Below are positions 8,646-18,236 of a stretch of DNA of 64,000 nucleotides, piece after piece. The notes beneath the pieces were generated by a model. The model worked only from the letters and a program-made list of their open reading frames with translations, was not told the origin of the DNA and did no database searches. The position numbers and the translations under genes are program-made. The DNA is from Paenibacillus etheri (lineage in GTDB: Bacteria > Bacillota > Bacilli > Paenibacillales > Paenibacillaceae): assembly GCF_001012825.1 (NCBI RefSeq), contig NZ_LCZJ02000018.1, positions 638,531 to 702,530 of the forward strand, in the 5' to 3' direction. Numbering within the stretch: the stretch's first letter is position 1; each line of letters begins with the position of its first letter.

Positions 8646-11600
8646 ATGAGAACTTCGGAGAATAAGATTAAGTTAAGTCATATGTTATACATAATAGTAT
8701 TTATCGGTCTGTTGATTGTTGTCCGATGGGGCTGGCATAATCATTTTTCGTTCTCCAATCCTCCTACTGTGAAACAAGGCGTGTTGGATTTACGTGGGTT
8801 GGACATTGAATCACTAAGCTCCTTTCCACTGGATGGTGAATGGGAATTCTATCCTGAACAATGGGTGAATGCCACCAATATTAATCACGCTACGAAGGGG
8901 CAGAGGCTTCAGGTGCCGGGTAACTGGACTGCTAAATTCAATCCAACAGATCAAGAGAAGGCATATGGATATGGAACTTATCATTTGCGTATTCTGCTGG
9001 ATCAACCCTTGTCTGAGCCGCTTAGTTTTTGGTTTCAATCGGTCTATACTGCTTCTGAAGTGGAGATTAATGGAACAGTTCTCTCACGATTCGGTAAGTT
9101 ATCTGAAGAGAAAGAAGGCCATGTTTCTGTCGCGAAGTCATTCCTGATCAGTTATGTACCGACAGATCAGAACCAAATGGATCTGTTTGTTCGAGCGTCA
9201 AATTATGGCTCTCCATTAAAAGGAGGTATTGTTAGGTCTGTAGAGTTTGGCATTCAACATGAGATAGATACAGTCTACTGGAATTCCATAGGCTTACAGC
9301 TAATTGTAGCGGTATTACTTTTGATTCACGGGCTCTATTTACTGATTATTTATTTGATGGATGTGCGAAAAACAGAGTTGATTATTTTCTTTTCGATGAT
9401 GGTCGCAGCAGCTGTATCTATTGGGGTTGAACATAATGGACTATTGTTCCGGTTTCTTCAAGTTGATTTTGCCTGGACATTGAAGCTAAAGGTTCTTTCA
9501 TACATAGGTTTTTGCTTGTTCCTGTTTCTGATGGGAAGAGAGCTCTTTGGGAACCTACGGAAAGGTAAGGCTTTTTATAGTTATATCCTCTCACTCCTCG
9601 GGTTTACCTTATTTATAATCTTTGGTCCAGAAGAGACCGTGCTATATTCGATCGAAAAAGGGGTCTATATGATCCTGTATTACATTCCAGTATTTTGGAC
9701 GGCTTATTATTTTATGAAAATGGTATATATTCAAGCTGAGGGAGCTCTATTTTTATTATGTTCAGTGCTAGCTGTGATTAATAATATATTGTGGGCGTCT
9801 GTCTATTACGCAGGAACCTCACAATTTATGTTTTATCCAGTAGATTTAATTGCTGCACTTGCCGCTTTTTCTACCTATTGGTTTAGGAGATATTTTCATC
9901 AATCTCATCAAAATGTGTTACTGAATGCTCAATTGGCTGAAGCCAACAAATTAAAGGATCGTTTTCTAGCTAATACATCACATGAGCTACGCACCCCACT
10001 GCATGGAATTATGAATATTGCCCAGAGCGTGTTAACGAGGAAAAAAAATGTGCTGGATGAAGAGAGTCAACGTGATATGGAACTGCTAATTATGGTCAGT
10101 CGGCGGATGTCGCTCATGTTGAATGACTTGCTTGATGTGGTGAGATTGCAGGATAAACGGATTGTGATGAATATAAAAGCCGTACAAGTAAGGTCCTTAG
10201 TTGAAGGTGTGCTGGATATGTTACGCTTCCTTACCGGTGGAACGAAGGTGGAGCTTAGCATGCATATAGATGAGAACTTGCCGTGTGTTTATGCTGATGA
10301 GGAGCGATTGGTACAGATTCTTATAAATCTAGTTCATAATGCGCTTAAGTATACCGAACAGGGTAAGGTTGAACTGGTCGCTGAACAAGTGGGTAGAGAT
10401 GTATGGATACATGTCACGGATACAGGTATAGGTATGGACGAGGCACTGAAAAAGCGTGTATTTATGCGCTATGAACAAGGGGCTTATGGCGAGGGCGGTA
10501 TCGGTCTTGGACTTAGTATCTGTAAGGAGCTGGTCGAACTACACGGTAGTGAATTATTGTTGCAATCCCAGCCGGGTCAGGGTAGTAAGTTCAGCTTCAA
10601 ATTACCTGTAGCAGATGAGCGTGTTCAATCATCCATTTCGGATGCTCAACTAGAAAAGGATACGGAAACATTGTTACCATTCAGCGCATGGATAACAGCT
10701 GAGACATCTACTATGGTAGCTGCCACATATTCCACGAAGGAAGTAGCGCATCTCACAAAAATGGAAACAGGTTCTGACCTAATCCGTGTTCTGGCGGTTG
10801 ATGATGATTCGGTCAATTTAAAAGTTTTGCAAAATATTTTGTCAGATGGAACCTATCAGATAGTTACTACGACTTCTGCACGTGAAGCGCTGGATAAGTT
10901 AAACCATGATCGATTTGATCTGATCATCGCTGATGTGATGATGCCGGGAATGTCTGGTTATGAATTGACAAGATTGATTCGCGAGCGGTTTACGATGTAT
11001 GAACTGCCTATTATTCTACTGACTGCTCGCAGTGAGCCGGAAGATGTCTATGCAGGCTTCTTAGCTGGAGCAAATGATTATGTGACCAAACCAGTAGATG
11101 CAATGGAATTGAAGTATCGTGCCTTATCCCTTTCATCTATGAAGCGAGCGGTCAATGACCGGTTGAGGATGGAAGGTGCTTATTTACAAGCGCAGATCCA
11201 TCCACACTTTCTCTTCAATACACTGAATTCGATCATGTCCTTAAGTGACTTTGATACTGCCAAAATGAGAGAGCTATCAGATGCGTTCACAACTTATCTG
11301 CGCATTAGTTTTGACTTCTTAAATGCAGGCAAGCTCGTTACGCTGTCACAGGAGCTTGAACTGGTGGAGAATTATATATATATCCAGCAGCAGCGTTTTG
11401 AGGAGAGACTCCATGTGGAATGGGAAGTAGATGCGAATCTTGATATGTTGATGCCTCCGCTTACGATTCAACCACTAGTTGAGAATGCTGTTCGCCATGG
11501 CGTTTTAGGTCGGGCTAAAGGTGGAACACTGCGTATTCACATTGAGACACTTGCGGATGCTGTCCATTTTAAAATTGAAGACACAGGGATGGGAATGGAC

Positions 11601-11768
11601 GAAGCACAAGTCAACAAGCTGTTAAATCCAAAAGAGTTTAAGAATCAAGGAATTGGGCTGCTTAATACGGATAGAAGACTGACACAATTATATGGACAGG
11701 GCTTGAACATTCAAAGTATTCCTGGCTTGGGAACTACGGTGTCATTTATCATTCCAGATCAGGGTTGA
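8646..11768 (+). CDS. 7TMR-DISM hybrid histidine kinase with two kinase modules
   Basis: About 1040 residues starting at ATG 8646 with ATGAGG five bases upstream; a GTG 51 bases earlier is in frame but lacks a good site. After one membrane segment there is an extracytoplasmic jelly-roll sensor (about residues 40-200) and a block of seven membrane helices (about 215-410), the 7TMR-DISM plan. A classic HisKA box (NTSHELRTPLHG) and HATPase (DTGIGM, GGIGLGLSI) follow at about 430-660. A receiver domain comes next (VDDDS, phospho-acceptor in IIADVMMPG, lysine in VTKP). The C-terminus is a second, LytS/YesM-type kinase (QIHPHFLFNTLNS, then DTGMGM and NQGIGLLNT). It is transcribed alone, with terminators on both sides and no adjacent response regulator. 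Confidence 0.9.
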   Translation: MRTSENKIKLSHMLYIIVFIGLLIVVRWGWHNHFSFSNPPTVKQGVLDLRGLDIESLSSFPLDGEWEFYPEQWVNATNINHATKGQRLQVPGNWTAKFNPTDQEKAYGYGTYHLRILLDQPLSEPLSFWFQSVYTASEVEINGTVLSRFGKLSEEKEGHVSVAKSFLISYVPTDQNQMDLFVRASNYGSPLKGGIVRSVEFGIQHEIDTVYWNSIGLQLIVAVLLLIHGLYLLIIYLMDVRKTELIIFFSMMVAAAVSIGVEHNGLLFRFLQVDFAWTLKLKVLSYIGFCLFLFLMGRELFGNLRKGKAFYSYILSLLGFTLFIIFGPEETVLYSIEKGVYMILYYIPVFWTAYYFMKMVYIQAEGALFLLCSVLAVINNILWASVYYAGTSQFMFYPVDLIAALAAFSTYWFRRYFHQSHQNVLLNAQLAEANKLKDRFLANTSHELRTPLHGIMNIAQSVLTRKKNVLDEESQRDMELLIMVSRRMSLMLNDLLDVVRLQDKRIVMNIKAVQVRSLVEGVLDMLRFLTGGTKVELSMHIDENLPCVYADEERLVQILINLVHNALKYTEQGKVELVAEQVGRDVWIHVTDTGIGMDEALKKRVFMRYEQGAYGEGGIGLGLSICKELVELHGSELLLQSQPGQGSKFSFKLPVADERVQSSISDAQLEKDTETLLPFSAWITAETSTMVAATYSTKEVAHLTKMETGSDLIRVLAVDDDSVNLKVLQNILSDGTYQIVTTTSAREALDKLNHDRFDLIIADVMMPGMSGYELTRLIRERFTMYELPIILLTARSEPEDVYAGFLAGANDYVTKPVDAMELKYRALSLSSMKRAVNDRLRMEGAYLQAQIHPHFLFNTLNSIMSLSDFDTAKMRELSDAFTTYLRISFDFLNAGKLVTLSQELELVENYIYIQQQRFEERLHVEWEVDANLDMLMPPLTIQPLVENAVRHGVLGRAKGGTLRIHIETLADAVHFKIEDTGMGMDEAQVNKLLNPKEFKNQGIGLLNTDRRLTQLYGQGLNIQSIPGLGTTVSFIIPDQG

Positions 11769-11812
11769 TTGTGTAAAGCAAGATTAGTAGATTGAATCTG
11801 ATAGTGATGATG

Positions 11813-11841
11813 GGGTAACTCCTTGGAGTTATCCCTTTTTT
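11813..11841 (+). terminator. Rho-independent terminator of the hybrid kinase gene
   Basis: A GGGTAACTCC/GGAGTTATCCC stem with a two-base loop is followed by six T residues, 45 bases after the kinase stop. The following 170 bases up to the glycosyltransferase gene are A/T-rich and should contain the promoter of the next operon; no single convincing -35/-10 pair was picked. Confidence 0.85.
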
Positions 11842-12012
11842 GATTTTTAATAATGTTCAATTGGTAATATTTTTAGAAAAATATGTAATTATTTCACTAT
11901 TGTTCCATCATAGATTGTAAAAATAAAACCTACCTGCCATTATTACAAAGAAAGGAAAAATTGTCATCAAAGGGATTGAAATCTTTTTATTTTAACTTTG
12001 GAGGTAATGATC

Positions 12013-13167
12013 ATGAAGCATTCCATCATTGTACCAGTTAATCAAGATTACAACATCCTGACCCTATTTACAGAGTCTTTAATGAGGACCATCGAACCTT
12101 TTACAGAAATTATTTTTATTAATGATGGTTCAGGCCCGAAGGTCCAAGAGCATCTGGAGCGTTTGAAGCGTGAAGCATCAGCAAAGGTGAAGATAGAGAT
12201 TATACGTCATGAATATCCGAAAGGCTGTGCAATATCAATCAACGAAGCGTTAAGTAACGTGCAAGGCAATTACATTTATTTGCTAGATTCCGATATCATC
12301 CTCAATCCTAATTGGCAAGAGCAAATGGAAGATACGTTGAATAGCAGTCCTTCCATCGGCATGGTTGGTGGTGTGCTTCTATATCCACAGACGGGCGGGA
12401 TACAGCATTGCGGTATTACTTTTGCAGATACCATTGGTCGCCATTTGTTTCTGAATGCAACGCTTGAGGATATCCCACAGCATATTTTCGAGGTGCAATT
12501 GGTTATCTTCGCAATGTTTGCCATGAAGCGGGAAGTATTCGAAACAGTTGGGTATTTGGATGAGAAGTTTTTTAACGGCTATGAGGATTTCGATTACCAA
12601 ATTAGAGCTAAAGAGGCCGGATATACAACCGTAATCAATCCTAAAATTCAAGCTTATCATTGGGAAAGAAGCAATGGCATTCATCGAAATTTCAATCGGA
12701 AGAACAATTTAGCGCGTTTTTGGAAGAAGTGGGGCAATCAAATTAGCAGTGATACGTGGAATTTCACTTTATTAAATCTTGAACATCGTCTTTCATCAAA
12801 TAAGCTCGAACATGGAACAACTTATATCGGAATTGATTTAGCTGAAGTTCGGAGCGATGCAGATTCGTTGTGGGATCATTTGCAGCAAGCAGAGCTCGTA
12901 AAGTTGACTGATATATTAAATTATTCTAATCGCTTTAATTCCAATGGGGCGATCTGGCTGCCACAAGTGCTTGGTAAGGAGCTTATTCAGTCTTCATCAA
13001 GGTTGTTGTTCTTGGTAGACAATTTCACTAGATTACTCGACAACCGATATTGGATTGAAATACGACGGAAAGCATCTCACGATGATCTGATCGTAGATTT
13101 ATATGGAAATGTGCTTTTAATCAACCAAATATACGCTAGTTGCTGGCCTGGAACGAAGGTTCGCTGA
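12013..13167 (+). CDS. Family 2 glycosyltransferase
   Basis: This 384-residue GT-A-fold glycosyltransferase starts at ATG 12013, eight bases after GGAGG. The N-terminal catalytic domain (about residues 1-240) shows IIVPVNQDY (nucleotide-sugar binding strand), the metal-binding DSD in LLDSDIIL and an acceptor-side YEDFDYQIRAKEAGY segment with the ED pair of the GT2 family. The C-terminal 140 residues have no recognised domain. No membrane segments are present, so it acts in the cytoplasm or at the membrane face. It is the first gene of a six-gene operon; its stop is 15 bases before the aminotransferase start. Donor and acceptor are unknown; an amino sugar made by the downstream enzymes is a reasonable guess. 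Confidence 0.85.
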   Translation: MKHSIIVPVNQDYNILTLFTESLMRTIEPFTEIIFINDGSGPKVQEHLERLKREASAKVKIEIIRHEYPKGCAISINEALSNVQGNYIYLLDSDIILNPNWQEQMEDTLNSSPSIGMVGGVLLYPQTGGIQHCGITFADTIGRHLFLNATLEDIPQHIFEVQLVIFAMFAMKREVFETVGYLDEKFFNGYEDFDYQIRAKEAGYTTVINPKIQAYHWERSNGIHRNFNRKNNLARFWKKWGNQISSDTWNFTLLNLEHRLSSNKLEHGTTYIGIDLAEVRSDADSLWDHLQQAELVKLTDILNYSNRFNSNGAIWLPQVLGKELIQSSSRLLFLVDNFTRLLDNRYWIEIRRKASHDDLIVDLYGNVLLINQIYASCWPGTKVR

Positions 13168-13182
13168 ATGAAGGGGATACCA

Positions 13183-14439
13183 ATGGAACCGACTAAACAG
13201 CATCAAAATTTCATTAGGAGTTTGGATTGGCTGGAGCAAGCTTCCACAATTATTCCAGGCGCTTGTAGCACACAAGCAAAAACACCAGAAAGACTTTTCC
13301 CCGGTTTCACAGCATTATGCTGTGCGGAAGCGAATGGAGCAAACTTTACTGATATTGATGGCAATGTATGGCTGGATTGTGAGATGGCGATGGGAACTGT
13401 GTCGTGGGGACATGCACGAGTAGAAGTAACGGATGCGATTATACAACAATTAGCAAAAGGGACCAGCTTCTCAACTGCGGCCGATTTGGAGCTAGTAGCA
13501 GCGAAGCTCATTCTAAAAAGATTTGACGAACGTTATAAGATGTTGAAATTTGCGAAAGGAGGAGCTGATGTTGTTAGTGCGGCTATTCGTGTATCTCGTG
13601 CCTATAGTCGAAAATCGAAGGTGATTGCCACAGGGTATCACGGTTGGCATGATTGGTCTGCTTACGGATATTATGGTCAAAATTCAGAAGCCCTTGGATT
13701 ACCTCCATTCATTAGAGATACTACATATTTTATGAACGGTGATGCATTTGAAACTTTGAAGCTAATAAAGCGCGATGCTGATGATATTGCTTGTATTGTG
13801 TTATGTCCGAATGAATGGAAGAAGGAAGAGCTTAGTGTCGTAGTCGACAATTGTAAACAAAGGAATATAACCGTTATCTTCGACGAAGTTACTTCAGGTA
13901 TTCGGATGGGAAAGCAGGCAACAGCGGGTGAATATGATATTTGGCCAGACATACTATGCCTCTCAAAAGGAATGGCTAATGGATTGCCTTTAGCGGTTAT
14001 TATGGGCGGCGAGCCGTGGATGAAATTATTGACGGACGTTCGGTTCAGCTCTGCACATGCAAGCGAGACGATTGCTTTAGTGGCGTTTATCGCCTGCGAG
14101 CGATTGATGGAGAAAGCTCCTGTCTGGCCAAGTTGGCGTGCTAGAACCACTCGGTTAATCCAGGATCTGAAAGAAATGATTGATCAGCTTGGAATTCAGG
14201 ATTTAGAACTGCAAGGCACATATGCAAGCTTTTGCATTCGTAAACACGGCTGCGATTTATTTTATAGTGATCCGTTCCGTGAGCTTCTTGTGAAACGGCT
14301 GGCGAAAGACGGCATATTCAGCAAAGGATTCTTCGTGTTCTCTGATAGCCATTCGGAAGAGGATTATGGCCGAATCCAGCAATCCATTCAGTCAGCACTG
14401 CAAGTCTGGAGTGTTTCTAGCAAAGAACAAATTAAATAA
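13183..14439 (+). CDS. Class III PLP-dependent aminotransferase (glutamate-1-semialdehyde mutase-like)
   Basis: 418 residues starting at ATG 13183, six bases after AAGGGG; an in-frame ATG 15 bases earlier is less well placed. Fold-type I PLP features are clear: YHGWHDW, the FDEVTSGIR segment whose Asp contacts the pyridine nitrogen, and the Schiff-base lysine K262 in LSKGMANG. The overall resemblance is to the GSA aminotransferase-like enzymes found in antibiotic and surface-sugar clusters rather than to heme-pathway HemL, because its neighbours are a glycosyltransferase and a dehydrogenase. It probably aminates a keto-sugar or aldehyde produced by the zinc dehydrogenase downstream. The substrate is not determinable from the sequence. 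Confidence 0.85.
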   Translation: MEPTKQHQNFIRSLDWLEQASTIIPGACSTQAKTPERLFPGFTALCCAEANGANFTDIDGNVWLDCEMAMGTVSWGHARVEVTDAIIQQLAKGTSFSTAADLELVAAKLILKRFDERYKMLKFAKGGADVVSAAIRVSRAYSRKSKVIATGYHGWHDWSAYGYYGQNSEALGLPPFIRDTTYFMNGDAFETLKLIKRDADDIACIVLCPNEWKKEELSVVVDNCKQRNITVIFDEVTSGIRMGKQATAGEYDIWPDILCLSKGMANGLPLAVIMGGEPWMKLLTDVRFSSAHASETIALVAFIACERLMEKAPVWPSWRARTTRLIQDLKEMIDQLGIQDLELQGTYASFCIRKHGCDLFYSDPFRELLVKRLAKDGIFSKGFFVFSDSHSEEDYGRIQQSIQSALQVWSVSSKEQIK

Positions 14440-14459
14440 TATATTGGGAGGAATATCAA

Positions 14460-15491
14460 ATGAAAGCACTCGTATACACAGCACCAAAAACAGTTGAACT
14501 AATGGAAATGGAAGAGCCGAACATTCAATCTGATACTCAAGTAAAGGTTAAGATTTATGGTTCGGGTATTTGCGGGACCGACTTGAATGTCATTAAAGGT
14601 AAAATCTTTGCCAACAAGGGCACTGTTATCGGGCATGAAGGCGTAGGTACAGTAGTTGAAGTGGGTAAGTGGGTTCGGAGCGTTAGTGTAGGTGATCGTG
14701 TTATCGTTGACCCTACCCAAGCCTGCGGAGTATGTCATTATTGTCGGAAAAGTCAATTTTGCTACTGTGAAAATTTTGAGGATCATCAGGTTGGGATGAC
14801 TATACATGGCACTTTCGCAGAATATTACGTTGGAGAAGAGAAGTATATGTATAAGATTCCTAACGCGATGAGCTGGGAAACGGCAATGCTGATCGAACCA
14901 TTAGGTTGCGTACTTAATACATTTCTGAAAGCGGAAATTAAGCCAAGTGATTCAGTGGTTGTATTAGGTTCTGGAGCTATCGGATCTTTATGCCAGCTTA
15001 TCAGCAAACGCCTCGGACGTCTGACAGTAGGAACAGAGCCAGACGACTATCGCCGCAACTTTGCAAGCAACATTGCCGATTATGTATTCGATCCAGCTGA
15101 TATGTCCATTGAATCGATCTTGGCTTTGAACGATAATCGTAAATTCGATATTGTTGTGGATTGTGTAGGAAATCAATTGCATACCGCACTAGAATTGATT
15201 GGCAAGGGCGGACGAATTATTCCGATGGGCTACAATGATCAATATGAAGTTTCCATTCGCCCAACAGACTTTATTAACAATGGAGTGAACATTATAGGTA
15301 AGGTTGCCGTTCATCAAATCGTTGGCATGGCGTTGGAATTCGCGCAAAGCATTCCAGAGCTTGAAGGATTAATTACATCTAAAGTAGCATTGGAGCACTA
15401 CGAGCAAGCTTTCAACGAAACTATGGGATATCATATGCGTACCGGAGATCCACTACCTATGACCTCAGTCAAATCCATTCTAGTATGTTAG
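14460..15491 (+). CDS. Zinc-dependent medium-chain alcohol/polyol dehydrogenase
   Basis: 343 residues of the zinc MDR family, with a GGGAGGAAT ribosome binding site before ATG 14460. The catalytic zinc ligand Cys38 lies in GICGTDL and the GHE motif follows near residue 61. The structural zinc site is a four-cysteine run (CGVCHYCRKSQFC, near 93-105). The Rossmann dinucleotide site is VVLGSGAIGSL near 168. Relatives such as sorbitol, threonine and aminocyclitol dehydrogenases oxidise a secondary hydroxyl with NAD(P). In this operon it probably generates the ketone used by the adjacent aminotransferase. It lies 20 bases after the aminotransferase gene and 10 before the transporter gene. Confidence 0.88.
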   Translation: MKALVYTAPKTVELMEMEEPNIQSDTQVKVKIYGSGICGTDLNVIKGKIFANKGTVIGHEGVGTVVEVGKWVRSVSVGDRVIVDPTQACGVCHYCRKSQFCYCENFEDHQVGMTIHGTFAEYYVGEEKYMYKIPNAMSWETAMLIEPLGCVLNTFLKAEIKPSDSVVVLGSGAIGSLCQLISKRLGRLTVGTEPDDYRRNFASNIADYVFDPADMSIESILALNDNRKFDIVVDCVGNQLHTALELIGKGGRIIPMGYNDQYEVSIRPTDFINNGVNIIGKVAVHQIVGMALEFAQSIPELEGLITSKVALEHYEQAFNETMGYHMRTGDPLPMTSVKSILVC

Positions 15492-15501
15492 GGTGAAATC
15501 A

Positions 15502-16758
15502 ATGATTTTCCAAAAGTTCAGAGAGCTCCCAGACAATCCGCGTTATTCGATTTGGCTAGAGCCGTTATGGGCAATTCCCGGTACGATTGTATTATTTTAT
15601 GCCCCTTTGTACATGAAAGGGGCAGGTCTTTCCGATATTCAGATTGGTCTTATTAATTCAGTTAACCTATACTTTGCGTTCGTCTTTCAGATGTTTGCCG
15701 GAGCGGTTACAAATAAATGGGGGAGGAAAAGAACATCTCTCATTTTCGATCTAGTGGCTTGGAGTGTGCCGATGTTTATTTGGGCATTTTCAAATAATTT
15801 CTGGCTCTTTTTAATCGCTTATTTATTGAATGCGACGAATAAATTTGTCACTGTCGCCTTCAACCTACTAATTATCGAGGACGTAAAAAAACAGCAGCGT
15901 TCGCATGTGTTTGCGATGATGAATATTATTATTATTTCTGCTGGGGTGTTGGCACCTCTTGCAGGCGGAGTTATTAGTAAATATGGAATTATGCCGACGC
16001 TTAGCGTCATCTATTTCGCCGGCGGCATTAGTATGACGGTCATGTTTGTTCTTAGAAACTACTTAACGAAAGAGACCGAAGCCGGAAAAGTGATGATTGA
16101 AGCGAATAGCAATACCCATATCTTGCGAGGTGTTCTCCAGAGCTTTCGTTTATTCGGACAATCATTACGTGATCGGCGAATATTGCCAATCTTATTGATT
16201 ACGATTATTTCAAACATTATTTTGCAGATGAACTTTTTTCAGGTGATTTATCTGAAAGAGGAGCTTGGCTTCAAGGATCAAATGATTTCGTGGATTCCAT
16301 TCATTACGGCAATTGCTACTATATTTGTATACAGTGTAGTGATGCCTAGAATGAGAAATCAAAGCGATGAATTCTATGTCAAGCTGTCCTTGGCATTGTG
16401 TGCAATAGGATCATTATTATTCTTGTTTATTCCAAGTGGAAATACTGTTATGTTGTGTATAGTGACTACGGTATTGGCTGCAGGAATGTTCTTGCTTCCC
16501 ACTTACAGAGATGCGCTTCTAATGAACCGGTTAGGTAAATATGAAAAAGCGGATATGTTCTCTTCTGTACAAGTAGTCATGTCCATTGTCGCGATTCCTT
16601 GGGGATATATTTCAGGACTTATTTATGCCTATAAGCCATCTCTGTTATTTATTCTCATCTTTATCAGCTATGCCAGCGTGATAGCCCTGGCTTTTCCTAT
16701 GGGGCGAAAGACAAGGCGTCTTGTTGAAAAACCATTGATGATAGGAGAAGAAGAATGA
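15502..16758 (+). CDS. Major facilitator superfamily transporter
   Basis: 418 residues starting at ATG 15502, six bases after AGGGTG. It has about twelve hydrophobic segments and the MFS loop motif NKWGRKR between helices 2 and 3, followed by a central cytoplasmic loop near residues 190-225. It belongs to the drug or sugar efflux type rather than a recognised importer family. Its position inside the biosynthetic operon, with its stop overlapping the next start (ATGA), suggests export of the operon's product. Confidence 0.85.
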   Translation: MIFQKFRELPDNPRYSIWLEPLWAIPGTIVLFYAPLYMKGAGLSDIQIGLINSVNLYFAFVFQMFAGAVTNKWGRKRTSLIFDLVAWSVPMFIWAFSNNFWLFLIAYLLNATNKFVTVAFNLLIIEDVKKQQRSHVFAMMNIIIISAGVLAPLAGGVISKYGIMPTLSVIYFAGGISMTVMFVLRNYLTKETEAGKVMIEANSNTHILRGVLQSFRLFGQSLRDRRILPILLITIISNIILQMNFFQVIYLKEELGFKDQMISWIPFITAIATIFVYSVVMPRMRNQSDEFYVKLSLALCAIGSLLFLFIPSGNTVMLCIVTTVLAAGMFLLPTYRDALLMNRLGKYEKADMFSSVQVVMSIVAIPWGYISGLIYAYKPSLLFILIFISYASVIALAFPMGRKTRRLVEKPLMIGEEE

Positions 16759-17351
16759 CTGTAAACTTATTCGTAAATGAAACAAGAAAACAACTGAGCT
16801 GGATGAATCGCCCTGCAACCTGGGAATTTACAGATTTAGATGGACTGACCTTATTAGCACCTCCCAAATCCGATTTTTTCCAAGACCCAGCAGGAAAACA
16901 TATCGCAAGCTCAGCGCCATTCTTATCCGTACCTGTTGGGGATTCCTTTGAAATGACAACCAGAATTAGTGTCGATATGCAGCATAAATATGATTCAGGA
17001 TGCCTCATGTTTATGATAGATCATCATAACTGGGCCAAAATTTGCTTTGAATTTGACGGACAGCATCCCATAATTGTGTCTGTGGTGACAAGAGCTGGGA
17101 TGTCAGATGATTGTAACTCCGTTAAAGTTGCCGTTGACAAACCTTATTTGCGTATAACCAAGCAAAATCATTGTGTCACCTTGTCCTATTCGGAGGACGG
17201 TGCGAACTGGGCACTTATCCGATATTTTGGAATGAATGAAGGTGCCGAATGCGTAGCAGGTGTTGTCGCGCAATCTCCGCAAGGTGAAGGCTGCTCAGTG
17301 AGTTTCGACTATTTAAGTTTATCGGAATCGAAGCAAGAAAGTCGCTTCTAA
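16755..17351 (+). CDS. DUF1349-like concanavalin-fold protein
   Basis: 198 residues; the ATG at 16755 overlaps the transporter stop by four bases, so translation is coupled. The sequence matches the DUF1349 pattern: WEFTDLDGLTLLAPPKSDFFQDP, then FEMTTRISVDMQHKYDSGCLMFMID and WAKICFE, ending with a VSFDYLSL strand. Members have a concanavalin/LamG-like beta sandwich and often occur with carbohydrate genes; a carbohydrate-binding or sugar-processing role is plausible. There is no signal peptide, so it is cytoplasmic. Its presence inside a biosynthetic operon is unusual. Confidence 0.7.
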   Translation: MTVNLFVNETRKQLSWMNRPATWEFTDLDGLTLLAPPKSDFFQDPAGKHIASSAPFLSVPVGDSFEMTTRISVDMQHKYDSGCLMFMIDHHNWAKICFEFDGQHPIIVSVVTRAGMSDDCNSVKVAVDKPYLRITKQNHCVTLSYSEDGANWALIRYFGMNEGAECVAGVVAQSPQGEGCSVSFDYLSLSESKQESRF

Positions 17352-17377
17352 ACCAATCCTATGAGCGGGGGGTGTCT

Positions 17378-18031
17378 ATGAAAGCAGTTATCTTTGACTT
17401 TGATGGTTTACTGCTTGATACGGAAACGCCATGGTATTACGTATTCAAAGAGGCTTATTCCACGTACGGATTGGACCTGCCTTTGTCGCTTTGGGCTCGG
17501 AATGTGGGTACAAACTTTGATGCGTTTCACCCTTATCAATATTTGGAACAGCAAGTAGGGAAGTCCATAGACCTGAAGCGACTTCAGTCAGAATTGGAAC
17601 AGAACTATGAGCTTCGCATGAATAATGCACATTTGCTTCCAGGTGTAATTGAAATACTACAACAAGCACGACAGCGTAGCATGATGCTTGCTGTTGCTTC
17701 AAGCTCTACTCGCGACTGGGTGCATAAGTATTTGCAATTGTTTGGGCTGCTTCCGCTATTTGATGCAGTTGTTACATCTGATGATGTCCAATGTGTAAAG
17801 CCAGAACCAGAATTATATAAGCTGGCGATGCACCAATTAGGCGTAAGCCCAAACGAAACCATCGCGTTCGAAGATTCTCCCAACGGATTGAAAGCAGCTA
17901 ATGCTGCAGGAATTCGCTGTATTATTGTTCCAAATGAAGTGACAAGAGAGCTGGACTTTCCACCTTATGAGAGGAGAATAGAATCTCTCCTTGAATTTGA
18001 TTTCGGGCAATTGTCGAAAATCAATTTTTAA
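17378..18031 (+). CDS. HAD-superfamily phosphatase (beta-phosphoglucomutase-like)
   Basis: 217 residues starting at ATG 17378, just after a GGGGGG tract. HAD motif I is DFDGLLLDTE (nucleophile D7, acid D9). Motif II is the serine run in AVASSSTRDW, motif III a lysine in CVKPEP and motif IV EDSPNG. A helical cap is inserted between motifs I and II, as in subfamily I phosphatases and beta-phosphoglucomutases. It is the last gene of the six-gene operon, 26 bases after the DUF1349-like gene. The most economical role is dephosphorylation of a sugar-phosphate intermediate before glycosyl transfer or export. Confidence 0.88.
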   Translation: MKAVIFDFDGLLLDTETPWYYVFKEAYSTYGLDLPLSLWARNVGTNFDAFHPYQYLEQQVGKSIDLKRLQSELEQNYELRMNNAHLLPGVIEILQQARQRSMMLAVASSSTRDWVHKYLQLFGLLPLFDAVVTSDDVQCVKPEPELYKLAMHQLGVSPNETIAFEDSPNGLKAANAAGIRCIIVPNEVTRELDFPPYERRIESLLEFDFGQLSKINF

Positions 18032-18184
18032 TAAAAAATCCTTTTCGGTCCAACTGCAATTCTCTTGATGTGATTTGGATGAATGAGTGATATTCCATTG
18101 GGTATTACCTTCATCATTCAATCCCACCTTTGTTCACGACCTCATCTTAATTCTATTTTATCAGAGGAGTGCAAATTCTATAAA

Positions 18185-18219
18185 AAACAAGCCGGAGCGA
18201 ATGTGGCTCCGGCTTGTTT
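18185..18219. terminator. Bidirectional terminator between convergent operons
   Basis: A perfect 14-base stem AAACAAGCCGGAGC/GCTCCGGCTTGTTT with a seven-base loop, with A and T runs on both sides. It separates the rightward HAD gene from the leftward binding-protein gene and should serve both. Confidence 0.9.
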
Positions 18220-18236
18220 CTATGTTTGTGAAAAAA

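Noticed and set aside
13677-14150. A 157-residue leftward frame inside the aminotransferase gene
   Set aside because: It lies wholly within a gene with clear PLP motifs on the other strand and carries no family motif of its own.
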